From Neptuniibacter pectenicola (GTDB taxonomy: Bacteria; Pseudomonadota; Gammaproteobacteria; Pseudomonadales; Balneatricaceae), in contig NZ_LUTS01000003.1 in the NCBI RefSeq assembly GCF_001597735.1, positions 62,001 through 126,000 of the forward strand: 64,000 nt of DNA. Direction: 5' to 3'. Positions 55,171 through 64,000 of this stretch are shown piece by piece; position 1 is the first letter of the stretch, and each line of letters begins with the position of its first letter. Made by a program: the position numbers and the translations under genes. Below the pieces are notes generated by a model, which was not told the origin of the DNA, did not search any database, and saw only the letters and a list, made by a program, of their open reading frames with translations.

Positions 55171-58100
55171 ATGGCTTATTCATACACTGAAAAGAAACGC
55201 ATCCGTAAGGACTTCGGTAAATTACCGCAAGTAATGGATGTGCCTTACTTGCTAGCAATACAGCTCGACTCCTATAAAAAGTTTTTGCAGACAGGAGTTG
55301 AAGCAGCGGATCGTTTGGATGCTGGTCTGCATGCAGCATTTAACTCTGTCTTCCCAATCGTGTCCTATTCTGGAAATGCATCTCTAGAATATGTGGGCTA
55401 CCGTCTGGGTGAGCCTGTATTTGACGTTAAAGAGTGTCAAATACGCGGTATTACGTATGCAGCTCCACTGCGCGTTAAAGTTCGCTTGGTTATTTATGAT
55501 CGCGAATCCAGCAATAAAGCTGTAAAAGATATTAAAGAGCAAGAAGTCTACATGGGCGAAATGCCTTTGATGACAGATAACGGTACATTTGTTGTAAACG
55601 GGACTGAGCGAGTAATCGTTTCACAGCTTCACCGTTCACCGGGTGTATTCTTTGATCATGATAAAGGTAAGACTCACTCTTCTGGGAAGCTGCTTTATTC
55701 TGCGCGTATTATTCCTTACCGTGGTTCATGGTTAGATTTTGAATTTGATCCAAAAGATAGCTTATTTGTTCGTATTGACCGTCGCCGTAAATTACCAGCA
55801 ACTATTTTGTTGCGTGCGTTAGGCTACCAGACTGAAGAAATCCTTGATATTTTCTTCGAAAATACGACGTGGTCACTAGACAGCGAAACAATCAAAATGC
55901 ATTTGATTGCCGACCGTCTACGTGGTGAGACGCTTTCTTTTGAAGTAAAAGATGCGAAAGGCAATGTTGTTGTTGAAGCCGGCCGCCGTATTACGCCACG
56001 TCACATTCGTCAGATGGCGAAAGTGGGCATGGAACAGCTTGAAGTACCTATGGAGTATCTTGTAGGTAAAGCGATTGCACGCGATGTTGTTGATCCTACA
56101 ACCGGTGAGTTGATCTGTGGTAGTAATGCTGAGATTACAGAGGAATTGGTTGAGCAACTGCGCGCTGCTAATATCACTACCTTTGAAACGTTATACACCA
56201 ACGAACTGGATTGTGGTCCGTTTGTTTCTGATACGCTACGTAATGATCCGACACGTAACCAGTTAGAAGCTCTGGTAGAAATCTACCGTATGATGCGTCC
56301 TGGTGAGCCGCCAACAAAAGAATCGGCTGAAGCGTTATTTGAAAACTTATTCTTCAGCGAAGATCGTTATGATCTATCTGCTGTAGGTCGTATGAAGTTC
56401 AACCGTCGTCTCGGTCGTGATGAGGTTGAAGGTTCTGGTGTCTTAGATAAAGAAGATATCCTTGAGGTGATGAAAACCTTAATCGATATCCGTAATGGTA
56501 AAGGCACGGTAGATGATATCGATCATCTAGGTAATCGCCGTATTCGTTCTGTCGGTGAGATGGCAGAGAACCAGTTCCGTGTTGGTCTTGTTCGTGTAGA
56601 ACGTGCCGTTCGTGAACGTTTAAGCATGGCTGAATCCGATAACCTAATGCCACAAGATCTAATTAATGCTAAGCCTGTGGCTGCAGCGATTAAAGAGTTC
56701 TTTGGTTCTTCTCAGTTATCGCAGTTTATGGATCAGAACAACCCGTTGTCTGAAGTTACCCATAAGCGCCGTGTTTCTGCATTAGGTCCAGGTGGTCTAA
56801 CACGTGAGCGTGCTGGCTTTGAAGTACGTGACGTACATCCGACACATTATGGTCGTGTATGTCCGATCGAAACACCAGAGGGTCCAAACATCGGTTTGAT
56901 CAACTCTTTGGCAACGTTTGCGCGTACCAATGATTACGGTTTCCTTGAAACACCGTACCGTCGTGTTATTGACAGTAAAGTAACCGATGAGCTGGATTAC
57001 CTATCTGCGATTGAAGAGAACACCTTCGTTATCGCACAGGCATCCGCAACTATGGATGAAGAGGGTCGCTTACTTGATGAGTTGGTTACTGTTCGTCACT
57101 TGAACGAAACAACGGTTATGCAGCCAGAAAAAGTACAGTACATGGACGTGTCACCACGTCAGGTTGTATCTGTGGCGGCTTCATTGATTCCGTTCCTTGA
57201 ACACGATGATGCTAACCGTGCCTTGATGGGTTCGAACATGCAACGTCAGGCAGTACCAACGCTACGTGCGGATAAGCCGCTTGTAGGTACAGGTATTGAA
57301 CGTAACGTTGCACAGGACTCTGGTGTTTGTGTTGTTGCGCGTCGTGGTGGTGTTATTGAGTCTGTTGATGCGAGCCGTATTGTGGTGCGTGTTAATGATG
57401 ATGAAGTGACCGCTGGTGATGCAGGTGTAGATATCTACAACCTGACCAAATATACCCGCTCAAACCAAAATACATGTATCAATCAGCGTTCTATCGTGAG
57501 CCCTGGTGATCAGGTTGCTATTGGCGATGTTATGGCTGATGGTCCATCTGTAGATATGGGTGAGCTGGCGTTAGGTCAGAACATGCGCATCGCATTTATG
57601 CCTTGGAATGGTTATAACTTCGAGGATTCCATCCTCATCTCTGAACGTGTTGTTCAGGAAGATCGTTTTACAACGATCCATATTCAAGAACTTACCTGTG
57701 TTGCTCGTGACACTAAGTTGGGTTCTGAAGAGATTACATCGGATATCCCTAACGTAGGTGAATCTGCGCTGGCTAAGCTTGATGAAGCGGGTATCGTTCA
57801 TATCGGTGCTGAAGTAGGCCCAGGTGATATTCTTGTTGGTAAAGTAACGCCGAAAGGTGAAAGCCAGCTGACACCAGAAGAGAAGCTACTAAGAGCGATC
57901 TTCGGTGAGAAAGCGTCCGATGTTAAAGATACATCTCTACGTGTTAAGACGGGTACGGTTGGTAAAGTTATCGACGTACAAGTATTTACACGTGATGGCG
58001 TTCAAAAGGATGAGCGTGCACTAGCGATTGAAAAATCTGAGCTAGATGCCATCCGTAAAGACCTTTATGAAGAGCTACGTATTGTTGAGCAAGCAACCTT

Positions 58101-59271
58101 TGAGCGTTTAGGTAAAGTGCTTATTGGGTTGAAAGCTGACGGTGGCGCAGGCCTTCAGAAGGGTGAAGAGATTACGGCTGAATTCTTAGCGGGCTTGTCG
58201 AAATCAGATTGGTTCAATATCCGCGTTTCAGATGAAGCTGCAGCTGAACAGATTGAATTGGCTGAGAAGCAGTTAGAAGAGCGTAAAGAGTCGCTAGACA
58301 AGCGCTTTGAAGACAAAAAGAACAAGCTACAGACAGGCGATGATCTTGCGCCGGGTGTCCTGAAAATTGTTAAGGTTTATGTGGCAACTAAGCGCCGCGT
58401 ACAGCCAGGTGACAAGATGGCAGGGCGTCATGGTAACAAGGGTGTAATCTCTGTAATCATGCCTGTTGAAGATATGCCTTATGATGAAAACGGCGAGCCA
58501 GTCGATATCGTACTGAACCCGCTAGGTGTACCGTCACGTATGAACGTTGGTCAGGTACTAGAGACGCATATGGGTATGGCTGCTAAAGGTCTGGGTCGTC
58601 GCATCAATGAGATGCTAGATCAAGAGCGTGAGCGTGCTGAAACGGTTAAAGAGATTCGTGAGTTCTTACATAAGATCTATAACGCTGATTTAGGTGCGGG
58701 CATTAACAGCCGTACTGAAGATCTAGATAGCTTTACGGATGAAGAGATCCTTGAACTGGCTAAAAACCTTTGCGGTGGTGTTCCACTGGCAACGCCTGCA
58801 TTTGATGGCGCTAAAGAGGTTGAGCTTAAGTCGTTGCTACGTTTAGCGGGCTTAAGTGATACAGGTCAGACAACATTGTTTGATGGCCGTACAGGTAATC
58901 AGTTTGATCGCCCTGTAACCGTTGGTTACATGTATATGCTGAAATTGAACCATTTGGTTGATGATAAGATGCATGCGCGTTCAACTGGCTCCTATAGCCT
59001 TGTTACTCAGCAGCCGCTGGGTGGTAAAGCTCAGTTCGGTGGTCAGCGATTCGGTGAGATGGAGGTGTGGGCACTGGAAGCTTATGGTGCTGCATATACG
59101 CTTCAAGAGATGCTCACAGTTAAGTCCGATGACGTGAATGGTCGTACCAAAATGTATAAAAACATTGTGGATGGCGATCATCGTATGGAGCCGGGTATGC
59201 CGGAGTCCTTCAACGTACTTATTAAAGAGATTCGCTCTCTGGGTATCGACATCGAGCTCGAATCCGAATAA
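55171..59271 (+). CDS. rpoB: RNA polymerase beta subunit
   Basis: A 1366-aa core subunit (E. coli 1342). The start [17 protein letters not shown] is typical. The rifampicin-binding region ([21 protein letters not shown] onward, about residues 515-575) reads as the usual sensitive type, with D, H, R and S residues in expected positions. The catalytic-region [16 protein letters not shown] and C-terminal [20 protein letters not shown] are present. It is preceded by GGGGAACACTG and lies upstream of rpoC with a gap of 76 bp. Confidence 0.99.
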   Translation: MAYSYTEKKRIRKDFGKLPQVMDVPYLLAIQLDSYKKFLQTGVEAADRLDAGLHAAFNSVFPIVSYSGNASLEYVGYRLGEPVFDVKECQIRGITYAAPLRVKVRLVIYDRESSNKAVKDIKEQEVYMGEMPLMTDNGTFVVNGTERVIVSQLHRSPGVFFDHDKGKTHSSGKLLYSARIIPYRGSWLDFEFDPKDSLFVRIDRRRKLPATILLRALGYQTEEILDIFFENTTWSLDSETIKMHLIADRLRGETLSFEVKDAKGNVVVEAGRRITPRHIRQMAKVGMEQLEVPMEYLVGKAIARDVVDPTTGELICGSNAEITEELVEQLRAANITTFETLYTNELDCGPFVSDTLRNDPTRNQLEALVEIYRMMRPGEPPTKESAEALFENLFFSEDRYDLSAVGRMKFNRRLGRDEVEGSGVLDKEDILEVMKTLIDIRNGKGTVDDIDHLGNRRIRSVGEMAENQFRVGLVRVERAVRERLSMAESDNLMPQDLINAKPVAAAIKEFFGSSQLSQFMDQNNPLSEVTHKRRVSALGPGGLTRERAGFEVRDVHPTHYGRVCPIETPEGPNIGLINSLATFARTNDYGFLETPYRRVIDSKVTDELDYLSAIEENTFVIAQASATMDEEGRLLDELVTVRHLNETTVMQPEKVQYMDVSPRQVVSVAASLIPFLEHDDANRALMGSNMQRQAVPTLRADKPLVGTGIERNVAQDSGVCVVARRGGVIESVDASRIVVRVNDDEVTAGDAGVDIYNLTKYTRSNQNTCINQRSIVSPGDQVAIGDVMADGPSVDMGELALGQNMRIAFMPWNGYNFEDSILISERVVQEDRFTTIHIQELTCVARDTKLGSEEITSDIPNVGESALAKLDEAGIVHIGAEVGPGDILVGKVTPKGESQLTPEEKLLRAIFGEKASDVKDTSLRVKTGTVGKVIDVQVFTRDGVQKDERALAIEKSELDAIRKDLYEELRIVEQATFERLGKVLIGLKADGGAGLQKGEEITAEFLAGLSKSDWFNIRVSDEAAAEQIELAEKQLEERKESLDKRFEDKKNKLQTGDDLAPGVLKIVKVYVATKRRVQPGDKMAGRHGNKGVISVIMPVEDMPYDENGEPVDIVLNPLGVPSRMNVGQVLETHMGMAAKGLGRRINEMLDQERERAETVKEIREFLHKIYNADLGAGINSRTEDLDSFTDEEILELAKNLCGGVPLATPAFDGAKEVELKSLLRLAGLSDTGQTTLFDGRTGNQFDRPVTVGYMYMLKLNHLVDDKMHARSTGSYSLVTQQPLGGKAQFGGQRFGEMEVWALEAYGAAYTLQEMLTVKSDDVNGRTKMYKNIVDGDHRMEPGMPESFNVLIKEIRSLGIDIELESE

Positions 59272-59347
59272 GCACAAAACTGTACACCAGGCGGGGGTCG
59301 CTCATTAGAGCGGCCTTAAGCAAGAACTCCGTTAGGAGCTTGAAAGA

Positions 59348-62300
59348 ATGAAAGATCTGCTGAATCTGCTTAAAACACAGGGTCAATCTGAAGAGTTTGA
59401 CTCGATCAAGATCACTCTGGCTTCCCCTGAGATGATCCGTTCATGGTCTTATGGTGAAGTTAAAAAGCCGGAAACCATTAACTACCGTACCTTCAAGCCT
59501 GAGCGCGAAGGTTTGTTCTGTGCCAAAATTTTTGGTCCAGTAAAAGATTACGAATGCTTATGCGGCAAGTACAAGCGCATGAAGCACCGTGGTGTTATCT
59601 GTGAGAAGTGTGGCGTAGAAGTTACACTGGCTAAAGTTCGTCGTGAGCGTATGGCACACATCGAATTAGCTTCTCCTGTTGCCCACATTTGGTTCCTTAA
59701 ATCACTTCCGTCCCGTATCGGCCTGATGCTTGATATGACGCTACGTGATATTGAACGTGTTCTATACTTCGAGTCTTTCGTTGTTATCGATCCAGGTATG
59801 ACTACGCTTGAGCGTGGCCAGATGTTGAACGATGAGCAATATTTTGAAGCACTTGAAGAGTTTGGCGATGACTTTGATGCCCGTATGGGTGCTGAGGCGG
59901 TACGTGAATTACTTTCTTCAATCGAACTGAAAGAAGAAGTTGAACGTCTACGCGAAGAGTTGCCGCAGACAAGCTCTGAAACAAAAATTAAGAAGCTGTC
60001 TAAGCGTCTTAAATTGTTAGAAGCGTTTTACAAATCAGGTAACAAACCTGAGTGGATGATTCTTGAAGTACTGCCGGTTCTTCCGCCAGATCTTCGTCCA
60101 TTGGTACCACTAGATGGTGGCCGTTTTGCAACGTCCGATCTAAACGATCTATACCGTCGTGTTATCAACCGTAACAACCGTCTTAAGCGTCTATTAGATC
60201 TGAATGCTCCAGATATCATCGTGCGTAACGAAAAACGTATGTTGCAAGAATCTGTTGATGCGTTACTTGATAACGGTCGTCGCGGTCGTGCTATTACCGG
60301 TTCTAACAAACGTCCTCTTAAATCTTTGGCTGATATGATCAAAGGTAAGCAGGGTCGTTTCCGTCAGAACCTATTGGGTAAACGTGTCGATTACTCTGGC
60401 CGTTCTGTAATCGTGGTAGGTCCATACCTGCGTTTGCATCAGTGTGGTCTTCCTAAGAAGATGGCACTTGAGCTATTTAAGCCTTTCATCTTCTCTAAAT
60501 TAGAGCTTCGTGGTCATGCAACAACGATCAAAGCTGCTAAGAAGATGGTTGAGCGCGAAGAAGCTTTGGTATGGGATATCTTGGATGAAGTTATCCGTGA
60601 GCATCCAGTACTGCTTAACCGTGCACCAACACTTCACCGTTTGGGTATTCAGGCGTTTGAACCTGTACTGATCGAAGGTAAAGCGATACAGCTGCATCCA
60701 TTAGTATGTGCGGCTTACAACGCCGACTTCGATGGTGACCAGATGGCGGTACACGTACCGTTAACAATTGAAGCACAACTAGAAGCACGTGCTTTAATGA
60801 TGTCTACCAATAACGTGTTATCTCCAGCTAACGGCGAGCCGATTATTGTACCATCGCAGGACGTTGTATTGGGTCTGTACTACATGACTCGTGAACGTGT
60901 TAATGCGAAAGGCGAAGGCATGGTTTTCGCTGATATTGATGAGATCGCGCGTGCTCAAGGCGCAGGTGAACTTGACCTTCAAGCGGGCATTAAAGTCCGT
61001 ATTACGGAAACGATCCGTGATATCGAAGGTAACGTTGAAGTTATCACTGAAATAAAAGAGACAACCGCTGGTCGAGCGTTATTATTTGCCATCGTTCCAG
61101 ACGGCCTTCCGTATGAGCTGGTTAACCAGCCAATGAAGAAGAAAGCAATATCGCGCCTATTGAACGAAGCGTATCGTCGCTGTGGTCTAAAAGATACGGT
61201 TATCTTTGCTGACCAATTGATGTACATGGGCTTCCGTCAAGCAACCATGTCTGGCGTATCAATCGGTGTAAACGATTTCGAAATCCCTGCAGAAAAAGCG
61301 CTTATTATCGAAGAAGCGGAAGCAGAAGTTGTTGATATTGAACGTCAGTTCGCTGATGGTTTGGTAACGCAGGGCGAGAAATACAACAAAGTTATCGATA
61401 TCTGGTCTCGTGCTAACGAATTGTTGGCTAAGAAGATGATGGATAACTTGAAGACTGAGCCTGTTATTACTAAAGATGGCGAAGAGTCAGAGCAAGAGTC
61501 ATTTAACTCTGTTTATATGATGGCCGACTCCGGTGCCCGTGGTAGTGCAGCTCAGATTCGTCAGCTAGCAGGTATGCGTGGTTTGATGGCTAAGCCAGAT
61601 GGCTCCATCATCGAAACGCCGATCACTGCGAACTTCCGTGAAGGTTTGAACGTACTTCAGTACTTCATCTCAACCCATGGTGCGCGTAAAGGTCTAGCGG
61701 ATACAGCACTGAAAACAGCAAACTCGGGTTACTTGACACGTCGTTTGGTTGACGTTGCTCAGGATGTGGTCATCACAGAAGCTGATTGTGGCACAGAGGA
61801 AGGTGTTTCTATGATTCCTCTGATCGAAGGCGGCGACGTTGTTGTTGCGCTGGCTGATCGTGTGTTGGGTCGTGTTGTTGCTAAAGATGTACTTGATCCA
61901 GCGGGTAAGGATGTTCTTATCGAAGCGGGCACGTTGATTGATGAAGCGTGGAAGCATCGTTTAGAGAATGAAGATATCTATTCATCTATTGATGAGATTA
62001 TCGTACGTAGTGCGATCTCGTGTCGTACACGTCACGGTATCTGTGCCAGCTGTTATGGTCGTGACCTTGGTCGTGGTCACTTGGTTAATCCAGGTGAAGC
62101 GGTTGGTGTTATTGCGGCACAATCCATTGGTGAGCCGGGTACACAGCTTACCATGCGTACGTTCCATATCGGTGGTGCGGCATCTCGAGCTGCAGCAGTC
62201 GATAGCATCCAAGTTAAGAACGGCGGTGAAATTCGTCTACATGACCTTAAGTTTGTTGAACGTCCAGATGGCGCTTTAGTTGCAACATCACGTTCTGGTG

Positions 62301-63574
62301 AACTAGGTGTGACTGATGAGCACGGTCGTGAGCGTGAGCGTTACAAGCTTCCATACGGTTCTGTTATCAAAGTTAAAGATGGCAGCAAAGTTGAAGCAGG
62401 CGATATCGTTGCTAACTGGGATCCACATACTCACCCAATTGTCTCTGAAGTAGCTGGTCGTGTTGAGCTATCAGGTATGGATGACGGTATTACTGTTAAG
62501 AGTCAGACTGATGAATTAACCGGTTTGTCTACAACAGAGGTACTGGATAACAAAGATCGCCCAGCGGCAGGTAAAGATATCCGCCCAATGATCAAGTTAT
62601 TGGATGCTAAAGGTAATGATGTAATGCACCCGGGTACAGATTCTGCTGCGCAGTATCTATTACCCGCGAAAGCGATCATGAACTTAAGCAATGGTTCTGA
62701 GGTTCAGGTAGGTGATGTACTGGCTCGTATCCCGCAGGAAGGTTCTGTGAACAAGGATATCACCGGTGGTCTACCACGTGTTGCTGACTTATTTGAAGCA
62801 CGTAAGCCAAAAGAATCCTCTATCTTAGCTGAAGTATCAGGTATCATCGGCTTCGGTAAAGAAACTAAAGGCAAAAAGCGTTTAGTTATCTCGCCAAGCG
62901 ATGCTGAGCCACACGAAACAATGATCCAGAAATGGCGTAATTTGAACGTCTTCGAGGGTGAGCAAGTGAATAAAGGTGAGGTTATCTCTGATGGCCCATC
63001 TAATCCACATGACATCTTGCGTATTCTGGGTGTTGAAGAGCTGGCTAAATACATCACCAGCGAGATTCAAGATGTATACCGTCTGCAGGGTGTAGGTATC
63101 AACGATAAGCACATCGAAGTTATTGTTCGTCAGATGTTGCGTAAAGTTGAAATCGTCTCCTCAGGTGACTCAAGCTTTATTACAGGTGATCAGGTTGAAT
63201 ACCAAGCGGTATTGGCTGAGAACGAAGAGCTTGAAGCAGCAGGTAAGATTCCTGCTAAGTATGACCGTGTGTTGCTAGGTATTACTAAAGCATCACTGGC
63301 TACTGAATCCTTCATCTCTGCCGCGTCCTTCCAGGAAACAACGCGTGTATTGACTGAGGGTGCAGTAACAGGCAAGCAAGACTTCTTGCGCGGCCTGAAA
63401 GAAAACGTCGTAGTAGGTCGTCTGATCCCAGCGGGTTCAGGTTTGGCTTACCACGAAGAACGCAAACGCAAACGTGCTCAGCCTGCTGAAGGTGAAAGTA
63501 CGACTGTGAGCGCAGAAGAGGTGCAACAAGCACTAACTGAAGCGCTAAATGCGTCAATGCCAGACGCTGAATAA
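59348..63574 (+). CDS. rpoC: RNA polymerase beta' subunit
   Basis: A 1408-aa core subunit (E. coli 1407). The zinc-binding cysteines Cys70, Cys72, Cys85 and Cys88 are at the same positions as in E. coli. The active-site motif NADFDGDQ puts the magnesium-binding aspartates at 460, 462 and 464. The bridge-helix and trigger-loop region includes [13 protein letters not shown]. No insertion or break is seen, and a GTTAGGAGC ribosome-binding site precedes it. Confidence 0.99.
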   Translation: MKDLLNLLKTQGQSEEFDSIKITLASPEMIRSWSYGEVKKPETINYRTFKPEREGLFCAKIFGPVKDYECLCGKYKRMKHRGVICEKCGVEVTLAKVRRERMAHIELASPVAHIWFLKSLPSRIGLMLDMTLRDIERVLYFESFVVIDPGMTTLERGQMLNDEQYFEALEEFGDDFDARMGAEAVRELLSSIELKEEVERLREELPQTSSETKIKKLSKRLKLLEAFYKSGNKPEWMILEVLPVLPPDLRPLVPLDGGRFATSDLNDLYRRVINRNNRLKRLLDLNAPDIIVRNEKRMLQESVDALLDNGRRGRAITGSNKRPLKSLADMIKGKQGRFRQNLLGKRVDYSGRSVIVVGPYLRLHQCGLPKKMALELFKPFIFSKLELRGHATTIKAAKKMVEREEALVWDILDEVIREHPVLLNRAPTLHRLGIQAFEPVLIEGKAIQLHPLVCAAYNADFDGDQMAVHVPLTIEAQLEARALMMSTNNVLSPANGEPIIVPSQDVVLGLYYMTRERVNAKGEGMVFADIDEIARAQGAGELDLQAGIKVRITETIRDIEGNVEVITEIKETTAGRALLFAIVPDGLPYELVNQPMKKKAISRLLNEAYRRCGLKDTVIFADQLMYMGFRQATMSGVSIGVNDFEIPAEKALIIEEAEAEVVDIERQFADGLVTQGEKYNKVIDIWSRANELLAKKMMDNLKTEPVITKDGEESEQESFNSVYMMADSGARGSAAQIRQLAGMRGLMAKPDGSIIETPITANFREGLNVLQYFISTHGARKGLADTALKTANSGYLTRRLVDVAQDVVITEADCGTEEGVSMIPLIEGGDVVVALADRVLGRVVAKDVLDPAGKDVLIEAGTLIDEAWKHRLENEDIYSSIDEIIVRSAISCRTRHGICASCYGRDLGRGHLVNPGEAVGVIAAQSIGEPGTQLTMRTFHIGGAASRAAAVDSIQVKNGGEIRLHDLKFVERPDGALVATSRSGELGVTDEHGRERERYKLPYGSVIKVKDGSKVEAGDIVANWDPHTHPIVSEVAGRVELSGMDDGITVKSQTDELTGLSTTEVLDNKDRPAAGKDIRPMIKLLDAKGNDVMHPGTDSAAQYLLPAKAIMNLSNGSEVQVGDVLARIPQEGSVNKDITGGLPRVADLFEARKPKESSILAEVSGIIGFGKETKGKKRLVISPSDAEPHETMIQKWRNLNVFEGEQVNKGEVISDGPSNPHDILRILGVEELAKYITSEIQDVYRLQGVGINDKHIEVIVRQMLRKVEIVSSGDSSFITGDQVEYQAVLAENEELEAAGKIPAKYDRVLLGITKASLATESFISAASFQETTRVLTEGAVTGKQDFLRGLKENVVVGRLIPAGSGLAYHEERKRKRAQPAEGESTTVSAEEVQQALTEALNASMPDAE

Positions 63575-63622
63575 CTATTTTTTCATTTTTATTGAATAAA
63601 TAGTACTCAGTGTTTGACTGTT

Positions 63623-63655
63623 GGGGCCGGAATTTATTAAAATTCCGGCCCCTTT
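63623..63655 (+). terminator. rpoC terminator
   Basis: A perfect 13-bp stem GGGGCCGGAATTT / AAATTCCGGCCCC (63623-63635 with 63640-63652) around ATTA, then TTT. It separates the rpoBC and str operons. Confidence 0.9.
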
Positions 63656-63717
63656 GTGGTTGGATTGAAAAATATCCAATTTTTATGGTGTTAAATCAAA
63701 ACGTGGAGTTTGCTTAA

Positions 63718-64000
63718 ATGGCAACGATTAACCAGTTGGTACGTAAACCGCGTAAACGCAAAGTTCAGCCTAGCGATGTTCGCGCATTGCAGGCTTGTCC
63801 TCAGCGTCGTGGCGTATGTACCCGTGTTTACACCACTACTCCGAAAAAACCGAACTCAGCATTACGTAAAGTATGTCGTGTTCGTTTGACCAACGGCTTC
63901 GAGGTTGCTTCCTACATTGGTGGTGAAGGTCACAACCTGCAGGAGCATAGTGTTGTTCTAATTCGTGGTGGTCGTGTTAAGGACCTTCCAGGTGTTCGCT
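63718..64000 (+). CDS. rpsL: 30S ribosomal protein S12 (cut by the window end)
   Basis: The first 94 codons of S12 are present; the rest lies beyond the window. The start [20 protein letters not shown], then [25 protein letters not shown] and the end [17 protein letters not shown] match the family closely. The lysines in TPKKPNS and RGGRVKD, where streptomycin-resistance changes arise, are the normal residues. It has GTGGAG ahead of the start. It should be the first gene of the str operon (rpsL-rpsG-fusA-tuf). Confidence 0.98.
   Translation, partial: MATINQLVRKPRKRKVQPSDVRALQACPQRRGVCTRVYTTTPKKPNSALRKVCRVRLTNGFEVASYIGGEGHNLQEHSVVLIRGGRVKDLPGVR

Overview
The window is an ordinary, densely packed chromosomal segment of a gammaproteobacterium. 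Protein sequences and gene order point to the Pseudomonadales/Oceanospirillales side, probably a marine Oceanospirillaceae-like organism; this placement is inference from synteny. Several blocks match both E. coli and Pseudomonas order: nudE-yrfG-hslR-hslO-pckA, hemC-D-X-Y beside argH, zapA-6S RNA-ygfA opposite ygfB-pepP-ubiH-ubiI-gcvT-gcvH, rppH-ptsP-lgt-thyA-folA, and birA-coaX-tRNAs-tuf-secE-nusG-rplKAJL-rpoBC-rpsL. EF-Tu carries an acidic insertion of about ten residues that E. coli EF-Tu lacks. I see no prophage, insertion sequence, CRISPR array, defence locus or secondary-metabolism cluster.

Layout. 1-7.2 kb: a tiny membrane ORF, a large DUF748/AsmA-like envelope protein, a YbbP/YbbA-type ABC exporter and divergent tesA. 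7.2-16.3 kb: sodB, a small exported hypothetical, cysQ, nudE, yrfG, hslR, a PAP2 phosphatase, hslO, pckA and ppx. 16.5-20.9 kb: trxA, rho, ubiD and a [2Fe-2S]/flavin reductase. 21.0-26.9 kb: the hemCDXY operon (minus) divergent from argH. 27-36.7 kb: gcvR, an AEC permease, a 41-aa ORF, 5-formyl-THF cyclo-ligase, 6S RNA, zapA and its coiled-coil partner, then ygfB-pepP-ubiH-ubiI and gcvTH. 36.8-49.8 kb: rlmI, tas, a CBS protein, a HAD phosphatase, rppH, ptsP, an NRDE protein, a TauE permease, lgt, thyA, folA, birA, coaX and a SPOR-like protein. 49.8-64 kb: tRNA-Thr/Tyr/Gly/Thr-tuf, tRNA-Trp-secE-nusG, the L11-L1 and L10-L12 ribosomal genes, rpoB, rpoC and the start of rpsL, which runs off the window.

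How the genes work together. Ubiquinone biosynthesis recurs (ubiD, ubiH, ubiI, perhaps the reductase beside ubiD). One-carbon metabolism is well represented (gcvT, gcvH, gcvR, 5-formyl-THF cyclo-ligase, thyA, folA), but no gcvP lies beside gcvTH. The last 14 kb is the transcription/translation core. It shows the expected RNA-level controls: a tRNA-tuf promoter with a GC-rich discriminator, an L10 leader, and a strong hairpin between rplL and rpoB.

Many starts were moved from the longest reading frame to an internal ATG/GTG with a better ribosome-binding site or family alignment (ybbA, sodB, trxA, hemC, ygfA, rlmI, the HAD phosphatase, folA, secE, nusG). Most operon ends have clear hairpins, listed individually. 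I found no strong candidate for an undescribed system. The most unexplained items are two ORFs of about 40 codons, a 93-aa cysteine-containing exported protein, a 41-residue tandem repeat in the DUF748 protein, and several short perfect dyads in promoter regions.
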